Source of the DNA: Desulfocapsaceae bacterium
Lineage (GTDB): Bacteria; Desulfobacterota; Desulfobulbia; Desulfobulbales; Desulfocapsaceae
Direction of reading: 5' to 3'
NCBI GenBank assembly: GCA_028697885.1
Contig: JAQVER010000040.1
Span: 1-35,853, forward strand
Length of the DNA stretch: 35,853 bases
Below are positions 33,237 through 35,853 of this stretch, one piece after another (the first letter of the stretch is position 1; each line of letters opens with the position of its first letter). The notes under the pieces were generated by a model. It had not been told where the DNA came from, did not search any database, and saw nothing but the letters and a program-made list of their open reading frames with translations. The position numbers and the translations under genes were made by a program.

Positions 33237-34211
33237 TCAGGACCCCATCCACAAGATTATACCGCCGGAAAAAACGATATTCAGCAGAGCGACCGGAACC
33301 AGAAATTTCCAACCGAAGTGCATCAGCTGATCATAGCGCAGCCTGGGCAAGGTTGCCCTGGTCCAGATCAGCAGAAAAGGCACCAGGAGGATCTTGAGCA
33401 GCAGCCAGATGACCGGCGGCAGCAGCGGCCCGCGCCAGCCTCCGAGAAAGAACACGGCCACCAAGGCCCCCAGGGCAATCATGTTGATATATTCGCCAAG
33501 GAAAAACAGCGCGAAACGCATGCCGCTGTACTCGGTATGGAAACCGGCCATCAGTTCGTTTTCCGCCTCCGGCAGGTCAAAGGGCAAGCGCTTGGCTTCG
33601 GCCATGGCGCTGATAATAAAGATGATAAAGGCCACCGGCTGCACCAGGATAAAGGGATAACGGGCCTGGGCATTGACAATATCCACCATACTGAAGGAAT
33701 GGGCCAGCATCACCACGGGCACCAGGGAGAGACCGAGGGCCAGTTCATAGCTGATCATCTGGGCCGTGGCCCGGATCGCCCCCAGTAAACTGTATTTGGA
33801 GTTGGCAGCCCATCCTCCGAGGATGACGCCATAGACACCAAGGGATGAGAGGGCGAGCACATAGAGAACCCCGACATTGAGATTGGCAATCACCATGGGA
33901 ATTTCTTTCCCCATCAGGATCGATGTATCCCCGAAAGGAATAACAGCAAGCAGCAGCAGCGGGACGATGGCCACGATTGCCGGCGCATAGATAAAAATGA
34001 AGCGGTCGGCACCGGCCGGGACAATGTCCTCCTTGAGCAGGAGCTTGATCCCGTCAGCGAAGGATTGCAGCAGGCCATGAAACCCGGCCCTGTTTGGTCC
34101 GTAACGAAGCTGAAACCGTCCCAGCAGCTTCCGCTCGATAAGGACAAGATAAGCGGTCAGGAGCAGGACCACGGCCAGCAATGATGCCAGTTTTATGAGC
34201 AGAGTAATCAT
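33237..34211 (-). CDS. nuoH: NADH-quinone oxidoreductase subunit H
   Basis: This 324-residue, eight-helix subunit forms much of the quinone chamber at the membrane surface. Signatures are LIERKLLGRFQLRYGPNRAG near the N-terminus, the acidic loop LPFDLPEAENELMAGFHTEYSGMRFA, which lines the entry of the E-channel, and LIWTRATLPRLRYDQLMHFGWK near the end. GAGGAG lies 5 nt before the ATG. It starts 9 nt after nuoG. Length is typical for the family. Confidence 0.96.
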   Translation of the reverse strand: MITLLIKLASLLAVVLLLTAYLVLIERKLLGRFQLRYGPNRAGFHGLLQSFADGIKLLLKEDIVPAGADRFIFIYAPAIVAIVPLLLLAVIPFGDTSILMGKEIPMVIANLNVGVLYVLALSSLGVYGVILGGWAANSKYSLLGAIRATAQMISYELALGLSLVPVVMLAHSFSMVDIVNAQARYPFILVQPVAFIIFIISAMAEAKRLPFDLPEAENELMAGFHTEYSGMRFALFFLGEYINMIALGALVAVFFLGGWRGPLLPPVIWLLLKILLVPFLLIWTRATLPRLRYDQLMHFGWKFLVPVALLNIVFSGGIILWMGS

Positions 34212-34220
34212 ATTAACTCC

Positions 34221-35853
34221 TCAGGCCTTTTCGATCCGGCAGGTCAGCCGTCCTTCCTGACATGCTTGCAGCTGCTGCCAGTCGAGTTGCCTGTGACGCG
34301 GCAGCACCACGATGCCCCTGGCCATGGTTGTCGACAGGCGCAAGGGTAATTCCAGAACGCCGCGATCCAGATGCAGTTTCACGGTGTCGCCTTCGCCCAA
34401 GCCTGCCCTGGCGGCGTCCTCCGCGTGCATGGTAATCTCAGGACTGGGCGTTGCCTGCCGGACCGGCTCGGAAAAGGATGAGAGCTCTTCCGTGCCGTAG
34501 GTCCATGTCGTGAGCACGAGTTCCATGGATTCAATGTCATCTTTTTCCGGGCCTGGCCCGGCGGTGACCAAACAGACCGGGGCGGACCGCCGTTCCGGGA
34601 CAATCCTGACACCATCGACCGGGTACGCGTGTTGGCGCAGCGGGGCCAGGCCGTCCGCTTCTTCAGCAAAAATCCGCGGAAATTCGGGCAGGGTTGACGC
34701 TTCCACCTCCCGGGTCATGGCGGCCATGAGTTTGCTGATAATCTGCCAGGCCGGCTGCGGTCCCTCCCCGACATTATTTACGACATCATTGTCATAGAGT
34801 CGCGGGGGATGACTGCCGTCACCAGCTTGTGAAAGAGGTCTGGCACTGCTGTGCACCGGTTGGGCAAACTGGATTCTGCCTTCCTGATTGATGAAATGGG
34901 CAGCGGTTTCGAAATGGGTAGCGGTCGGCAGCAGGATATGGGCTCGGGCAGTCGTGGCTGTGGGCAGATAATCAAGGGCAATCACCAGTTCCAGTTGAGC
35001 GAAGGCTTTTTCCAGACGCAGACGGTCAGGGTACTGAAAAAAAGGATCGCTTTCCACGGTAATGACCGCTTTGATGGTACCCTCTTCAATCGCCTGCAGG
35101 GTATCGGAGAAGGAAGGCTGGTCCGCTCCGGCCAGGAGGGCCGCACCGTAGGCGTTGGCTTCCGGAAAAAGGTAGAACAGACCGCATTCCCCCTGCACGG
35201 ATTGCAGCAAGACGGCCAGATCGGCAGCAAAATCCGGGGTTGTCTCCTTGACCACCCCGGTGCCGCAGATAAGCAGCGGTTTATGGCTCTCTTTCAGTTT
35301 TCCGGCCAGCATCACAATCTGTTCTGTCATTTCCGGATCTGCTGGTAAGTGTGCCGACATCGCATCAACAAAGGCAAGGAATGAGCCGTCAAGCTTCTTG
35401 ATCGTCTCCGGGTCCAGGGCCAGACTGACGAGAGAGGCAAGACGCGCCTCAATCTGGCCGGGTGTTGCCGGCAGATGGGTAAAATCAAAGGGCAGGGAGA
35501 CCGGCCGCGGATCAATAACCACCACCACCGCTCCTTTCCTCACGGCCTGGCGCATGGCCAGGACCAGCATGGGCGCTTCCCGCACCGGATCAGCGCCCGC
35601 AACCAGGATGAAATCGGCGTTTTGAATTTCTCCCAGGGAGGTTGCCAGCCGGTCATCGAGTCTGGCAATCGCCCGGGATATTTTCCGAGCCAGCCCGGGA
35701 TCGACAAAGCAGGAAGGCTCCCGCCAGTCAAGCTTACGGCAGCAGCGGTGGCGCATGGTCAGGGTTTCCAGACTTGCCCGGGCCGACCCGAACACGGCAA
35801 CGCTGCCGGCCCCCGAGTCCTTGACGATCTGCTCTAATCTCGCCACGGCCAGG
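34221..35853 (-). CDS. nuoG: NADH-quinone oxidoreductase subunit G, C-terminal part (molybdopterin-oxidoreductase fold)
   Basis: The frame is open to the right edge of the window (LAVARLEQIV...), so only about 543 C-terminal residues are present and the iron-sulfur N-terminus lies outside. The visible part has the molybdopterin-oxidoreductase fold. NADFILVAGADPVREAPMLVLAMRQAVRKGA and VVVIDPRP belong to the dinucleotide-like binding region, IALDYLPTATTARAHILLPTATHFETAAHFINQEGRIQ is a classic motif, and the last about 100 residues form the final beta-barrel domain. In NuoG this domain is structural, lacks the cofactor, and holds the electron chain. Position directly before nuoH confirms the assignment. 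A GTG at 35846 is an internal codon, not the start. Confidence 0.93.
   Translation of the reverse strand, partial: LAVARLEQIVKDSGAGSVAVFGSARASLETLTMRHRCCRKLDWREPSCFVDPGLARKISRAIARLDDRLATSLGEIQNADFILVAGADPVREAPMLVLAMRQAVRKGAVVVVIDPRPVSLPFDFTHLPATPGQIEARLASLVSLALDPETIKKLDGSFLAFVDAMSAHLPADPEMTEQIVMLAGKLKESHKPLLICGTGVVKETTPDFAADLAVLLQSVQGECGLFYLFPEANAYGAALLAGADQPSFSDTLQAIEEGTIKAVITVESDPFFQYPDRLRLEKAFAQLELVIALDYLPTATTARAHILLPTATHFETAAHFINQEGRIQFAQPVHSSARPLSQAGDGSHPPRLYDNDVVNNVGEGPQPAWQIISKLMAAMTREVEASTLPEFPRIFAEEADGLAPLRQHAYPVDGVRIVPERRSAPVCLVTAGPGPEKDDIESMELVLTTWTYGTEELSSFSEPVRQATPSPEITMHAEDAARAGLGEGDTVKLHLDRGVLELPLRLSTTMARGIVVLPRHRQLDWQQLQACQEGRLTCRIEKA

Overview
The window reads as chromosomal DNA from a Gram-negative bacterium, most likely a deltaproteobacterium in the broad sense (Desulfobacterota, Desulfobulbales- or Desulfuromonadales-like). 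This is inferred from gene content: a 14-subunit-type nuo operon, a c-type haem fatty acid cis/trans isomerase, PilZ, FIST and LytS-type sensor proteins, a DksA-like factor and an iron-sulfur flavoprotein. No rRNA, tRNA, CRISPR array, complete insertion sequence or phage gene was found, so the taxonomic call is tentative.

Layout. Positions 1-3300 hold the 5' end of an SbcD/YhaO-like nuclease gene, a YwbE-family gene, a drug-type MFS exporter, an iron-sulfur flavoprotein followed by a short paralogous fragment, and a small membrane protein. Positions 3500-8200 hold a 964-residue hybrid histidine kinase, a PilZ protein with a recognisable promoter and leader dyad, and an exported SYLF protein. 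Positions 8220-13010 hold a LonC/YcbZ-type protease, an unrecognised gene, a CBS-pair protein and a DksA-like zinc-finger protein with a long leader. Positions 13160-15780 hold a heptanucleotide tandem repeat, a capA-type gene with one frameshift, and an alpha-helical gene of unknown function.

Positions 16060-26720 hold a stress and metabolism group: cti (cis/trans isomerase lipoprotein), a Bcr/CflA transporter, an exported MsrA-MsrB fusion, acetolactate decarboxylase, a FIST sensor with its cytosolic histidine kinase, an old-yellow-enzyme reductase and rpiB. The gaps in this stretch carry four degenerate copies of a roughly 76-nt intergenic repeat that I cannot assign to a known family, plus several strong dyads. 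The best is an 18-bp stem in the leader of the FIST-kinase operon.

Positions 26885-35853 hold the nuo operon on the minus strand in the order nuoG(partial)-H-I-J-K-L-M-N. This is the proton-pumping and distal part of respiratory complex I. Spacing is tight throughout except for a 111-nt nuoL-nuoM gap that contains a perfect 8-bp hairpin.

In physiological terms, complex I drives respiration. Cti and MsrAB act on envelope lipids and oxidised periplasmic proteins. The two kinases, PilZ and FIST provide sensing, and the DksA-like protein suggests transcriptional stress control. I see no complete previously undescribed multi-gene system. The most novel-looking items are the intergenic repeat family, the structured FIST leader and the frameshifted capA gene behind a tandem repeat.
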